The notes under the pieces were generated by a model. It had not been told where the DNA came from. It made no database searches and saw nothing but the letters and a program-made list of their open reading frames with translations. From positions 3,977,001 through 4,041,000 of the forward strand of contig NW_026515546.1 in assembly GCF_014898815.1 (NCBI RefSeq): a stretch of 64,000 nt of DNA. Direction: 5' to 3'. Shown here piece after piece: positions 31,436 through 47,095 of the stretch. Every line of letters begins with the position of its first letter. Position 1 is the stretch's first letter. A program made the translations under genes and the position numbers. The stretch is from Panonychus citri (Eukaryota; Arthropoda; Arachnida; Trombidiformes; Tetranychidae).

Positions 31436-33360
31436 TCATGATGAAGATAAGAATTCAAAGAATGAGTTTCCAATTGAAGAAATTCTGAAAAATTCTGGTC
31501 AAGGTGAATGGTTATATATATTTTTTTACTCCTTTCATGATATTGAAATGCTATCTATTCACGTTTTAAAAGTTTCTATGTATCTTGAAGCCATGAGTTG
31601 ATTTCATGAGGATGATTTCTGAATAATAATATGATTATTATTAAACGATCATAGATAGAAATGTTGAATAAATGAAACAGGAAATTGTAGTCAAGTTTTA
31701 GTTTCCGTTCTGTATTCATAGTTAATACAAAACTCATACCAACCTTTTAACGGGGAGGGTGGATAATTTTACCATGTTCATGATGATTGTTATTAAGGTG
31801 AAAGAATCAGGATCTGGATGGTGGTAATAGTCATCATGGTGGTGGTTGTTTACTCAAAATGTAATAATGATAATACAACAATAATATCAAGGAAAACGAT
31901 CATTAAGTTATATTAGGACATGGAAATGATTAGACAGACGATTCGGTTCATAATCATCCAGAGTTATCATGATTCATGTCAATTGGAACTGACCAATCAA
32001 CCGGATAACATTTATCAAATTTTCTTCTCATTTCTTTCAAATAAACTTAATCTTAATCGTTAATCTGATTATTTATATCATCATCTTAATACAACAAATA
32101 ATGTACGAGATGATTATCAATGAAACAATTAATACTATGGTGAATGAAAAATATTCACCAAGATGAAGGTGAGTTTATTGTGAAATTTAACCATGAAACT
32201 AATTTCATCATCTCTCCATTAGCATTTCAATTGTATAACATTTTCACTCCCAGAAATTGATCAGCATTTCAATCCAACATACTTATTATTTTACCATCAC
32301 CATGATGGTTGATCGGGAATTGGATTTTTATTAAATCTCAAAGATTTAATCAAAGTTTCCAAAGTTGATAAGTTAATTTTTACCTTTTCCAACTCGAATC
32401 ATTATCATGGTAACTTTCATATAGAGAGAGAGTAAACTAATGTCTTCATGTTAAGAAAGAGTAGTTATTGATTCATGAACATGGAGATTGAAACTTCAGC
32501 CAGTTAATTGTTACTCAGTCAAATAATTGAGTATTCATCTGAACTTGGAATCTTTTTTTCCCTTCGCCTTTTTCTTTACCTGATTATTTGTTCTCAAAGT
32601 TCAACTTTAACTCTTTTTCTTCCTCCTCTACTTGAGCACCATTTCTACCTTCACCTCCACCTACTCATTAATTGAGTGTTTCCAAGTTCTACCTGGTTCA
32701 TGGGAGAAACTGAATAAGAACTGAAATGAAACAATGAGAGAGGGAAAAAGTCGAAAAATGTTAGTAACTAATCATCACTCAGGAAACTGAGTATTTTTTA
32801 TTTATTTCCTTAAGAATTTGTGTAACCAAATCAATTGAGACACAAATGAATGTGAAAAGGTGAGAAGATGATGATGAATAAGATGAGAGAACAAATGAAA
32901 TGATGATGTTGAAGAAATTGAAAGGAAAACAGTGATAGGGAGTGAAAGTTTTCGAAGATGATGAAGACAATAGGATGATGATGATCATGGTGATGAATTT
33001 TCGTTGTGAAAAGGGGAAGAAAAAACTTTAAATATTTGAAATAAAGTTGAGAACTTACAGAACAGATCAAGTGGGAAGAGAAGAGAATTGTCAAGATGAC
33101 AAAGATGATGAAGATCATGATGATGGTGAAAAGCCTGGAAGGAGAAAAGAAAATGTAAAGAAATAGAGAGAAAGATTAAAAGTTACCTGGAAAAAAAGAA
33201 GACATTGAATCAAAGAGAAGAGTGAAAACTAATTTACATGGAAATCGAAGGGAAAATTCATCAGATTTTTCCATAGATTTTTCTTCCATCTCACTCATCA
33301 TTTAATCTCCTTGAAGATGACAAATTCAAATGAAATTACATGAAAAGAAAGGAGGAACAA

Positions 33361-33382
33361 GAGAGAGAGAGAGAGAGAGAGA
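33361..33382 (+). repeat. (GA)n microsatellite
   Basis: Eleven GA units in A/G-rich DNA. Similar tracts of about 20 bases lie at 38224-38245 (GA), 39041-39062 (CT) and 43204-43225 (CT). Confidence 0.8.
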
Positions 33383-36293
33383 AACTTTTCCAAATATCAA
33401 AATCGTTGCAACGAAAACAAAGAAAAAATTTCAACATCAACGACAAACTTAATCACAATCACATGAGTCTTTTAAAGATACAAATTAAGATTCACAGCTT
33501 CAATTGTTTCAATTACTTAAAAAACTCTTAATTGTTGATAAATATACTTAGTTAACAATTTATCTTTACCTGTCAGGTATGTTGGATATAAGTTTTTACC
33601 TTTTTTTCAATTTTCCAAACACAAATAAGTGACATTAGAACTGATCAACTTGAATGCTAATACCTTTCACCTAATTAATGATGTTGATACAATGTTGATG
33701 ATGATAATAAAAGTAGATTAGTGAAAGTTTTTCACTAAATTGAAAGAAAGGATTATCATCATCATCATCATGAAGATCTCAGGTAGAGCTCAAGGTAATA
33801 GTGAGATTAAAGTTTGTTCAATATAATGTTTGTTTAGCGTCTTAATTGTGTCTATCAGCTTAATCATTATCTGACACAATTGTAAATGATATTATCTTGT
33901 GAGAGTGGAGGAAGTATAATAAATAGACTGAGTGATAATCATGAAACTCAGTATTTATCCATCAAGAATTATTCTGATAATGAGAAGTGTTGAAAATTAG
34001 AAGGTATATTCAGAAATCTAATTTCATGATGATAATTACGCCTAAAGGAGGTGAGAGATCGTTTATCACCTGAATGCTCATCATCTCCATCAAGAATTCT
34101 CATGATTTTTCTGAGGAAATTATGAATAATATCACGGAATAAGTATAAGAATGAGGAAGGAAAAAAATCTAAATCCAAATAATTCTGTTTTTTTAACTTT
34201 CCTCGTTTCATTCCTCAGTTTTCATGGATTATTTTCATCATGGAAATTAACTAATCATGATGACAGTTAAAGTTTACTAAATTCTCTTACTTATTATCAC
34301 CATGATTGTTGACGTTATGGTTAAGAAATTGCTTTCTATCTCTCTCTTCACTCTGAAACTTAAATGAACTTTTTGATTATCATGTTGCAAGAATGAAAAT
34401 TACCACAGATACTCACAGGATCGAGTCAACTACTCATCATCAGAATAACAGATTAACTTTATGGAGAAAAAGTTTTTTTTTTCTTCTTTTTTTATACTGT
34501 TAACATTATTCTTATAATTCAGTCAGAATGAGAGTGAGTTCTCAAATAAATTCAGTAACTTGGAACGAGAAATCATGAAGATAAACAGATAATTCACTCA
34601 GAATATTTGATAAGCATGAATAATAGTAGCCAGAGAAAAAATTTCCTTCTAACTCATAATCATGGAGCTCATGACGATAATTCATTTATCATGATTATTA
34701 TCAATTTTTATCGTCTCTTAGCGAGCAATTTAATCATCACCATGATGAATTACAATCATAAAGATATTAATAACAAACTGTAAGTAAGAAAATGAGTGAA
34801 AATTGCCCATGGGCTGAATAAGAAAAAAAACTTCTCATGAAGATGAACATTGAACATTTTCAAAATCAGAACTTTTTTCCCTCATTCCTAATCCGAACGG
34901 ATTTTAACCACTATTACAATAATATTATTGGTGATTAAAGTTAATTATGATTGAAAGTGTAATTATCATCTGAATAGATTTGACAAAAAGAGCATTAAAA
35001 CGTCAACAATTTAAGCGATTAACAATTAACTCTTTTTTTAATTAGTTTACTTTGAATTAGAACAAATTTTTTCTTCTCTTTTTTATTCAGTCAAGTTATC
35101 TATTCATTTCCATTATTTCAAATTGTATTCAGAGTTTTTTACCTTACACTTTAACCCTTGGAAAATGATATTATCATGATATTACATTCGATGAGAACTT
35201 TTCCTTCTCATCTTGTTACCTTCTCATCCCAGTTTTCATGATCATCATTATCATGAATTCCAACCCACTGAGATGAGAAACTTCAACTTGAATAACTTGT
35301 AATTATAAACCAAAGTACAGTTGATGAACATTTATCATGGAAAAAGAAGCAAAAACTTGAATCATGTTTGTCGGAGTTTTCCAACTGATTATTTGGTTCC
35401 ATGGATTTGTTATCACCACCATGATACTGAATTTCATCATGATCAGTATAGATAGAATTAGATTTTCTCAGTCCAATTTGTATTACAAATGATGAAACTT
35501 TTTTACGATTTTACTTTTTCCTTTTGATTCAGTAACTTTTTTCATCTCGCACCAGAAAAAAAAACTTGAAAAATTCTTGATTCATATTCAGTTGACTATC
35601 AACTTGAGCTACTATTCAATCAGAATCAGTGATTCAAGATAAGATTAACTTTCTGTTGTTTCATCATTTATGACACGATGATCATCATTGTAATCACCAT
35701 GTCAACTGGTTCATGAGATGTTGAGCTCAAATTTTATTCAAGACAAATCAACACTTGAACATGAAACTTGAACTGATCAACTTAATTGTTACAATTTATC
35801 ATCACTCTGTTTCATTTAATCATTTTATAAGTGCTCAAAACTCAAGAGCTGAATATTATTATTTGTTTCAATCTTTCAACTCCATGAAACAACATCTTCA
35901 ATCAGAATGATAATCATGATATAATTTTTTTTCTTTTTGCTTCTACAATGATTGATCTGATAGCTTCTGATGATGATGATGATGATGATTTTCATGAATG
36001 ATAAGTTGAGTCAGAATTTAAGAAGCCTGATCAATATTTTTCGAGTAAAATTTCAAACTCAAGGTTATCGAGTATAAATAAATATATCAGTTTTTCATCA
36101 AATTTAGAGTAATTCATCAGATTATTTATCAATCATCATCATCATCATCACGGGAAAAAGAAAGCCAAAGAGAGAGAGAGAAGAAAGTTCAAAATGATCA
36201 ATTTGATTGCCATTTAGATTTTGAATGAGAAGGTAAAAGAAAATAAAAAAGTTCCAAGTTTTCAAGTTTCATGGTAGAAAAAAAGTTGAAAAG

Positions 36294-36422
<129 letters not shown>

Positions 36423-39400
36423 ATAATAATAAGATGTAACTCTTACCCTTGAAAAGTAAAAGTTTCAAGAATAAATAATGATGTTTATTAAATAATTGAA
36501 CTTTCAAATTGGAGTAATAATGAGATTGAATTTGGGGTGGAAAAGACTCAGAGTGAAAAGATAGGAGGGATGAGGATGAGAAATACAAGAGGTAGAAGGT
36601 GTAGATTAAGTTGAGATTGATTCTGAAAAATAAGGAACCATTAGAAACCATTTCAAGTTATTTTTTTCTTCTCCTACTCTGGAAGCTTTTTCAGCATTCG
36701 GTGAACCATGAGTATAACATGGTAAAATATCCGATGAACAGGGTGAATGGTTCTAAAGAAAAGAAAAAGAGAAAGATTAAACAGAACTATCCTGAATTTT
36801 CATTATTTCTCCAAGAATCTGATTCCATGATGATTATTATTATTTTCATCATCATCATCAAAGGTACTAGATCTGGAATAGGAAAGAAACCTTGTTTCAA
36901 TTCTGGTTGGAAAATTAATTCTTATTTGTTTCAGGGTAAGCTTCATTTCTTCCATGAAATTTCATGGTTTTTTACTCTAAGGAGGATGAGAAGTCAAGAT
37001 ATTGGTTTTCTATTTTCCAAACCCCCCTGTCCTCTTGATCAATCTATTTAATCCAATGAAAATCTCATGAAATCGAAGATGTAAAAAAAACTAGCACGAA
37101 TGCTGTTGAATTAAATAAAAACATGAATATTTGATATTTTAAAAATAAAAATTCTCACATGACCAGGACAATGCTCGTCGTGGTTGTCATGTGGTAAATA
37201 CAAATGTAATATTGAAATCAGGAAAAGAAAATCAGAATTACGAAATTCTGATAAACGCTTCTTAATTTTTGTTTACTAGGTTTTTTCATATTCATCTTAT
37301 TAATTTATCTCTCTTACTTTTCCGGAAGAGGAAAGAGTTTACTTCCAGGATATAGTATTAATAGTCGATTTTAAGGAAAATACTGATTAAGATGATGAAT
37401 TAGATGATTGAGTAGTTTGATTATCATCTTGCCTACTGATGAGAATTCTTGTTTTATCAGTAGGAGTAAATGTGATTTATTGATAATCAGAATCATCTCA
37501 ATTCATTGGAATGATATTTTCTCTACTTGAATAATATGTTTGATCTTGAACTTTAATCAGTGGATATGAGATGAGAATTGTGAAAAGCATGATGACCAAT
37601 TGGTAAAATAATTGCTTCTTATTTTCATCCTTTCCTGTTGATAATTCATTCGAGTGGCAGTGTAAGCAAAATCAGTCAGAATTGATGACAAGGTTGAAGA
37701 TGAAGATAATCAAGATACACTCAATGTATGAAATGATAACGAAATAAAGTTCTAACAAGTTCGATTGAGCCTTCAAAGTGAAAAAGAAAAATGATTTAAT
37801 CGAAAGACAAAGTTACAATGTTTTCAACGTAAATTTTTACTTCTTTCCTTAAGATTTGTTGGGTTAGAACTTTTTTTTATATTATTATTATTATCTGCTA
37901 ACCAACAGATAACTTTATTATTTAGAAAAGGAAATTATCAATAGAATTGTTGAAGAAGAGAGAAAAGGAGAAGAAGAAGAAGAAGAAGACGATGATAATG
38001 AAGACAACATTAGTTCTCGTCATCGACAGAAAGAGAGAAAGAGAAAAAAGTTTATCTTCAATTCTCAATGTCAGATTCGACTCAGATGCAGTCGATCCCC
38101 TTTCTTAGAACTCTTCTGAACTATTATCTTCATCAACATGGATATGAAATAGCATGACTGGTAAAACAGAATCAACAGAATCAGAATTGATCCTGAAAAA
38201 ATGAAGAAAGAGGAAAAAGAAACAGAGAGAGAGAGAGAGAGAGAGCAAAGTGATGAGGAGCAAAAGAGGAAAAGATGATGAGGATGGAGAAGATACTTCT
38301 GAGCTATTCAGTTTCTCATCATCACTCCAACCAAAACAACAATAAAAACAACAAGAAACAGAATCAAAATCTACACTTTCTCTCTCTCTCTATTCTCATC
38401 TCTCCATCTCTATCACCTCCTTTTCTCACTCTTGCATCTTATCCTCTCTCTGACTCTCAGTAATCACTTTAATTTCTGATAATTTTCTGTTCTCATCAAC
38501 ACTTAACTCTTATTATCATCAAGCCTTTATTTTTATATTGATAATCTCATCATAATTGTGCTAATCACCGTCATCTTCACCAGCTGATCAAAACTGTGTC
38601 AAAGTGCTTCATATACTCTCTCTCTCTCACACACACAAGAGCTGATATATATTTATTTGAGTGATAAAGTGTATGTGATAAAATTGTTTAAGTGTCAAGT
38701 TCATATTAATAATTTGAATCAACAATTTTTTCCCTTCACTAATTGATTGATAACCAACTCTATTCAGTCAACAAATCAGTGCTATTAATTGTTACATATG
38801 CAAATTGATTTTAGTATCAAAGTTAATCTGATAAACCAAAGTAAAATCTTAGATTACAATTAAGTCTAATTGCGATTAACTAACAACAAGTATTCAACTA
38901 AATTGTTAAATGAAACTTGTTGCTTCCTAAAAAAACCATTAGTCTCATAATAATCATTAGAATCAAAGATTCGATACAAAATCAAGAAGGAAGAGAAAAA
39001 GTTCTAATCCATTATTATCATTTTCGAATCTTCTTCGCCACTCTCTCTCTCTCTCTCTCTCTTTTATCAACAATCATCCATCAAATTGATTGATTTCATC
39101 AATAATTTACCGATAAGTTAGAGAAACAGAAAAAAGTTCATTGTGCTAATTGGATTAAAATTGGTTCGAGCATCGATTCTAAGCTAAGTTTACATCGAAT
39201 TTGAAAAAAATTCTTTTCTTTTTTATTGATGATAAATTTCATCTTCCTTATCATTCTGTCTCCCATAACCATGGATACAAACCATTATTGTCACCATTGA
39301 ATATTTATCATCATCATCATCACTATCATCCTAACATCAATCTCTTTGTGTATCATCATTTAGTTCAATTCATATATCGAGTCCTTACAAAACCATAATC

Positions 39401-40222
39401 TTGATCATCATTATCATCTTTAGTCATCCTCATCCTTTTCTCGTCCCTTATCAGCATCTTCATCTTCATCATCATCTTCTTCTCATCTCCTTTTCTTCCT
39501 CAATAACCTGTCAAATACGAATAACTCTAGACAAAACCAACGAAAGAAAAGATTACGAATATTTTTATCTTTCTCTTTTCTCTTTTTTCTTTATATCTCT
39601 TTCATTCCTTTTTTCATCTCTTCCTGTTCATCATCTTCTCCCTTTCATCTATTATAATGCTATGAGATGATAGAAAGGCCGGCGATGATAAACTAATCAA
39701 AAGAGAAAGAAAAAATAAAAAAAAAGTTCGCATTAAAACAAAAGAAAACGATCTCAATATAATCAGAAAAGAAAAAAGAACTTTCATCTTTCTTGTTGTT
39801 CTCTTGAAGAGTTCAAATCATCTGTTCCATCATCATCACGCATCACAGTTTATCAACATTTCTATCACCAATATATTCAGTAAGTGACAATCATCTCCAT
39901 CATCTCATTTCCTTTTCCTCATCATCCTCATCATTATCTCTTTGTTTTAACCTTTCATCTCAATGGCACGAAAATTTCATCATCCATTTTTTATATATAA
40001 ATACCATTGTTATCAAATCGTTTTGTCACCTTTATCTTTATCCTTATCATCATCACCATAACCTTTTCTCACTCTCTCTCTTTCTCTTTCTCTCTCACTC
40101 TCAGTATCCTTCTCATCCTACTTATCATCATCACAATCTAATACCTTGAATCTTTTTCTCACCTTCATCTTTGTGCACACATGAAACTAACAGGGAAAGA
40201 AGAAAAAAATTAGGCAATAACA

Positions 40223-40657
40223 ATGGATGAGGATAAAAGTGATAAATCAAGTGAAATCAAATCAACTGAAAGTAATTTAAGTAATCGTAATAATAAATGC
40301 AACCGATCACCAATGATAATTACAAGTGTTGATGAATCTTCATCATGCTCAAATATTAATCTTGATGAAGATCATCATGACCATCATGGTGAACTGAAAA
40401 CTGAATCAACAACAGCAACAACAACATTAAATAGTAATGATAATAATAAATCATCATCAACAGTAACTCTAACCCATTCAACACCATTATCACCATCATC
40501 AAATGAATTATCTGCCCGCAGGGATGTAGCAAAATTAACCTCATCTTCACCCTCAACGGGACATGAGGTCAATCGTAGGTCAACTGAGGGTAATGTTGTC
40601 CACCATTTAAAAAGTAAAGCAACAACAATATCAGTTGATGGATTATGTTACACAATT
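40223..40657 (+). CDS. Candidate first coding exon of an unidentified gene
   Basis: The ATG at 40223 (context ACAATGG) opens a frame of 145 codons up to a GTGAGT donor at 40658, which leaves phase 1. The peptide is polar and low-complexity (MDEDKSDKSSE; Ser, Asn, Thr and acidic residues; a His/Asp stretch) and ends with a more ordered KATTISVDGLCYTI. Beyond the donor the frame runs 14 more codons to a stop at 40705. The N-terminal disorder plus a donor at an ordered stretch is typical of a regulator's first exon with a long following intron. No continuation could be identified with confidence in the remaining 23 kb. Family unknown. Confidence 0.45.
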
Positions 40658-40705
40658 GGTGAGTTTATCTTATGGAAAATCAAGTTGATGATTATATTTG
40701 CATGA

Positions 40706-41648
40706 AGATGATGAATTCATTCAAATTCAATGGGAAATTTTTTCCTCTTCACTACTTGTGTGTATTCATTAACTGATAATACTAATATTAATTTGATTCT
40801 CAACATTTCTCTTGATGATTCAAGAAGAAGAAGAGGAAAAATTATCATCACTATAATTAACAAAGGCACAAAAAAGCAAAGTTACTACAATGTTATCTAT
40901 TATCATGAGTTTAGGTGATGATAAACATGAGAATGATTCAGAGATTCACCAAGATAATCAGAGGATGAAGGGTTAGAAATATGATTACCATTGAATTCAA
41001 TTGTAAATAACCATGATTATCATGATTATCATGATAACTACATCGTTAACTAAGTAAATTTATGAGGATAACATAATAAATTATCATCAGTTCAATAATA
41101 TTAGTAACTTTTTTTTGTTGTTTTGTGTCTCTTGTTGTTGTTGTTTCCATCTAATGAACTTACATCAAGTTTCATTCCCATGAATATTTGTCAGATCAAC
41201 TTTATTTTTGTCCATAAATTGTGATTGTGAAATAATTATTATTACCTAATAAATGGTATTAGATGATCAAAGTTAGAGCCCAAACTTTCAGGATGAGAAC
41301 AATTTTTACAAGGGAGGGGGAGGAAGATGATGATCAAGGCAGTGGGTAGGAATTGGTAAGATGATGACGATGGAGGAAGAGGGAAAAAAAATGTCATCCA
41401 AGATAAAATGTAACTGAGCATCTGAATCTGAACATTCTGGCTCATTATTAGTATCTTGTTGAAGTTCACTTATCATTATAATCAATTTAATGATGATAAT
41501 AGTCGGATGATGAAGATGAAGATGAAGATGAGGAGGAAAAGATCAAGTCAAACCTTTTAGATGGAGATGGAAAAGGATGAAAAAAGTAAACCTTATGAAG
41601 GTTAATTGGTTAACTTTACCTGACCTGGAATTGAACATCGAAAGGTGA

Positions 41649-41696
<48 letters not shown>

Positions 41697-44600
41697 AATA
41701 TATCCATGGGTGAAAGGCGATTAAAAGGTTGAGGGGTTAAGGTGGGTAAGAGTTGGAAATTGATGGAGGATTTATTTTCCTCTCTCACTCATTACTCAGA
41801 CTCTTTACTCAATCAATTGTTGATGATTGAGTCATTTATATTGACAGTGGGTCTTTTTTAAGCTAAACCATTGAATTAAATCATTTATTGATTCATTGGA
41901 TTGAATCAAGTTTTCAGTTCATTTTCAAGGTAATTCAGAGTATCAACAACAACTGAGCGATATTATATCATTGTTGCTGTTATATTATTATTATTATCTA
42001 ACTCCCTGAGAGCCCATTTAGCTCAGGGTGTATTTAGATATATATTTCAAGGGATTGATTTTCACCATCACATGATTAGTTAAAACCTTAATCTTAATCA
42101 TGGAGGGAAAAGTTGATCGGGTAAATTGTATCACCTTGAAAATCAAACATTTCCATTGTTGAGACTAATCTTTTGAATAGCAAAACAAGACAGCAAACCC
42201 CATGTTATATATCATGTTAATTCACGTGGGATTCAGTAAGTAAACCAGGATATTTAAAGGCAACAAATGAGTAAATTTTCACTCACGTATTGAATCAGAA
42301 CTACCATTGAATTGGAATCAGACAAATTCAACTTATTGGAAAAAAAAGAAAGAAGAAAAAAGTTCTGAAAAAACGAAAATGATACAATTTAGAAATTCAT
42401 TCGGTTACCGAACAGATCTCATGTGAATTAACAGATTATCGATCAATAGAAACAATTTAAAAAAACATTATCATGATCATGATCCTTCTTCAGGTGAGAT
42501 TTTTATCTTTTCTATGGATTTTTCATAATCCAAACCAGAATTTTACATGACAAAAATTATGATTCTTCAATATTTCTTGATAACTTTATCATCATTTATT
42601 CAGATTAATATTTGGTAATGAAACTTTTATTATAATTTATCAAGAAGTTTATTACCACTGATTATTTTATATCAGCATTTCAGAAATTCATGAGATGTCG
42701 TAAAATTGGCTGATTGTCAATAGATTGGCAATTTATAACAATTAATCACGATGAAAAGGATGATGATATACGATAATCTCATCAGATTATTATTATAATA
42801 TCTCTACTATTAATATTATGAGGAATATTAGGTTTCTGATTTCAAATCCAGGTTCAGTTTCAAGGGATTGAAATAAACTCCAACTAATGTTTTCTCATGA
42901 AATTTTTTTTTCGAAATGAGGCAAAATTTCAAGATTCACTTTGTTTCTATTTGTTGTTATTTTTTTCATCTTTCTTTCCATGATTCATTTTCCTTTTAAT
43001 CATCATCTTATTTTCTAATATCCTTTTTGCTATTTCCTTTATCTAATATTATCCTTTTAACACCTTACACATTTATTTGAATCTTCGTCTCATGATGAAT
43101 TACAGTTTTTCATCATCTTTTGCTCTTTTTCGGCTTCTCTTACTTTCTTATTTTCTTCTTCAGTCTGTTCAGATACAGAATTCTGTATCTGTTCATTGTC
43201 ATCCTCTCTCTCTCTCTCTCTCTCTTCCTGTTCTTTCTATGATGTAATGAGGATTTTCCATAATAAAATATGTATGCGAAGCTCTCGTTTTATTTTACTT
43301 TTTGTCTCCTTGTTGCTTAACCTGTAATACGTCAGCATTTTCCTTGTAAAAACTGAATTTCTCCCATGAGAGCATCTGATATTCTGAATATTGTTCTGAA
43401 CTCTTGTCTGTTTACAAAGAGAAAGAAAAAAAGAGATAGAAAAAAAATAACATGGACATTTGAAACTTCTTATCATTTCTCTTACAATGGAATCTTTTTT
43501 CCTTCTGTCTATCATCTCTCTCTCTCTCTTACTCATCTTGTTCATCTTGATCATCTTGCTCCTCTTCCTTATCTACTTTCTCATCTTCTTTCGTTTCTTT
43601 ATTTGCCCCTAGTTCATCTGATATTGTTTACATTAACCAATAAACAATAGAATACATCATTTAACTGTAATCAGAATCAGGAAAAAGAAATAAACTTTTC
43701 CCTAAGTTAATTGATTACATGATAAACCGTTTCAGTTGAAACATTAAGGTTACATAATTTTAGATATGAAATTGAGTTTGACAGCGATTGAAGCTGAAAA
43801 AGAAGATAAAAAGATTCAGAATTTTTATATTTCAACTTTTTTTTATCACCAAGTCAAAACTTTTGAATGTCATCATGATTTGGAAAAGGAAAATTACTGA
43901 TATCAATTCAAAATCAGAATAAGAATCCTGAGAAAAGTTAAGAAGATAAATTGTTGAATAAAATTCTGTGTATATAAAGCTCAATATGAGAGAATGAAGA
44001 AAAAGATGAAGAAGATGATGATGATGATGATGGAATTGAATTTTCTATTTGAATACCTGATGGAGCATATTAGTTGTTTTCTTTTTTTCTTTTACTCTCA
44101 ATTCGAATAAAAAAAAACCATAAACTATGTAATAGTCACATTTTTCTTCCTCCCTGTCATCCTCATCTTCATCTCTTACATTTTCTTACCTTTCATGAAC
44201 ATTCACCAAAGCTATGAACTAAGAAATGAACTTAATGATTATCATATATGATGATAAGTACATAAATTGTAAGTACATTTCGAGAACAAGTTTACCTTGA
44301 GAAAATTGTTTTCTCATCTCAGTTGGAACTCTTGCTTCAAGAGGTCATTTTCATATGGTCATAATTTAAAGAGAAAATTTTTCACTTTGTCCTGACAAAT
44401 TTTGGACATCCAGAAAAAGAGTTGAAGAAAAAAAGTTCAGTAAACTTCAGGGTAACATCAGGATTATCGATGATATTCATGAGGTTGGTAATTCTTTTGG
44501 TATTGAAACTTGTTCACTGATGAGACTGGATTTAAATTCTAATGGTGAAAAATGACTCCGGGCATTGGCAGGGAAATGATGATGGTCGAAAAGTTTCAAT

Positions 44601-47095
44601 TTTATCAAGATCAACATGAAGATTGTTCAGTTATGGTGATTAAATATTTCACCAGATGAAATGGAAAGACAAACAATCTACTTTGTAAACTTGAATTTCA
44701 ATTAAATGGGTGGACAAAAGTTCAGTTGAGATCATTTTTTGTTTCCTTTAGATTCAAAGTGTTGACATTTTCCACTTTCATGGTACTTTTTTCATCTTCT
44801 CAGCCTTTTTCTTATTCATTGATATATCATCATGAACTTTTGCCTTGTCTTGAGAAAAATATTCAACCCAAATATTTACAATGAAATTTAATATATAACT
44901 ATTACCACTATCCTCCTTTTTACCACCAACGAAACCCCAGTGTTTACTTTTGCTTAAGAATTTTTCAGAGTTTCCTTTTTGCTATTTTCGTTTTTCTCTT
45001 TTTCATCATGAAATTTTAATGCTTCTCTTCAGCATTGAGAAGGTGAGTGAAAACTTTTGACACACTCGTGGAGAAAAAGTGTTGATGAAAAAGCCCATCA
45101 ACTTATGGGAATTAAATTAGATCAGATTATCTGATTATCCGTGACTTTCAATTGAATTTTAAAAATTCACTGGATGTAGATCACCATGTTTACCTTAGGA
45201 ATATGAATTCTCAAAATAGTGCTGAGTTAGATAATGTCCACCAAACCCCTTAACCAGAAAAGTAGCTCTTAGATCATGATAATGATAATGAAGTGTCAGC
45301 AACATAATAAGTTTAAAGGAATAAAAAATTCAGTAGATTCATGAGATTCCATGAAATTTTCATCGTTAATGACATTACTTAGACTATTGGTTTTCTCAAC
45401 AAAATTTTGTTTTCTCATTCAAATTTCAAACCTCATCTGTTATGACCAACAATTTACTCAGCTATCAGAATAAAAATAACCACCATGATCCAAGAGTTTC
45501 CATGGTTATTCAATATATATTGAACTTTTTTTTCACTTGTTAAACAAATTGAACAAATATAAACATCATCATCATCTTTACTCCAGTGTAAGTTAAGATA
45601 AACATTAATCTCACTATCATCTTCATGATACTCTGAATTATCCCCATCAGAATTTTTATCTTTCCTCATTTACCAATTGTTACTGAATTTTTTGGTTACA
45701 GGAAAAAAACATTAACGAACATTATTTACCTTTTTATGTTTTCACTGTTTCAGAACTTTTCCTTCCTCTCAATGAACATTGAATATTGTCAACATAAAGT
45801 TCATGGTAGAAATACATAAAGACCATGATGATGATTGTTTATCATTATTGTTATTTGTTTTCACCTTTTCTCTTTGTAGCTTCTTGGTTTAGAGAAGTAA
45901 AATTCCAAATTCATGGGAATTCCAGGTAATGAGATATACATAATTTCTTCATGTTTCATGAAGATGAAAAAACTCCTGATAATGATTGAGAACAGTCAAA
46001 ATGATTAAAGGTTAAAGGGGTTGGTGACATTTCCGTTTCCTCCGCTTGTAACTACAAATGAATTTGAAATTATTATCATCTGAACTCATAACTTATTAAT
46101 CATTATCTCTATCACCATGATCGTTGAAATGTTAACATGGATAATGATAAAGGTGAAAAAGTAAAAAACTTTCCAACAAACAAAATCAACAAAAGTGAAC
46201 AAATAGTTTAACTTCCGGATTGAATGATTAATGACTGTTTCCGGTCTCTGGTGCTAATATATTGTAACGAAAAGGTAAACATGATGAAAATGATTGAGTA
46301 CAATTTTTCAGTCTGTAACTTTTATTTTTTTTTATTCTGATTAAATAAAAAAAGCAATTAAAACTGATTTCAATTTGAGCTGATTATCAATTTCAACAAG
46401 TACGATTATCATTTTATCAATGAAAAGTTAATTGTTATCAATTGCTGATGATTAAGTAATCACAATTAAATCAAGGTAAAAAAGTGACACATCTTGTTTA
46501 CTTATACATATGTATTCATCTACCATGACAATCATTAATCAATCAACAGTTAATTAACCTGAAAAACTGTTGTAATTAATTAACTTTGCATTTAGCAGGG
46601 ATAGAGAAAAAAAGTTTCACCTCATAACAATTAACTATTACCATGTAATAATATCAACAGTATATTAAGTAATTAAAAGTGATGAATTGTTGATTAAATG
46701 CTGTAAGTAAAATACTATAAACCAGGAGTCTTTCAGAGCACTTTTAATCTCATGGGAGAATGATAGTGAAGACCTAAAGTTCCATAATCTATCATGAATC
46801 AGAATTTTACAATTTTATTTGCTTCCAGAGCTTGAATCAAATCTTTTCATTACAACTTTGTAAATTTTTCACATAATCGATGAATTTATTCAGTTAGCCG
46901 ACTTTCGAATCAGTTATCAAATTATACCAGAATTGATGAAAAAATTATGATAACTTGAGAGAACGAATTTAACTTAAAGAATTTAAATTCAGTAAGCGAT
47001 GAGTAGATTTATCTCATTATGATTAAAGAATTGCTTGAAGGCAATTCAGTGGGAATAAGATAATTATTATATTGTTTATTATACAGGGCGTTTTT
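40706..47095. other. Gene-poor region
   Basis: AT-rich, TCATGA-rich sequence with a (GA)n tract at 41652-41692 and a GATGAT tract near 44015. Candidate frames at 43237-43554, 43366-43650 and 45454-45669 were examined and none is convincing. Confidence 0.5.
41652..41692 (+). repeat. (GA)n microsatellite
   Basis: About 20 uninterrupted GA units. Confidence 0.9.

Noticed and set aside
36611..37051. 146-codon plus-strand frame
   Set aside because: The first codons, poly-Ile run and basic low-complexity parts look like translated simple sequence. No recognisable domain or good splice context.
45454..45669. 71-codon minus-strand frame with a CSIC motif
   Set aside because: A single CxxC and an acidic start are suggestive of an exon, but no phase-consistent neighbours or start context were found.
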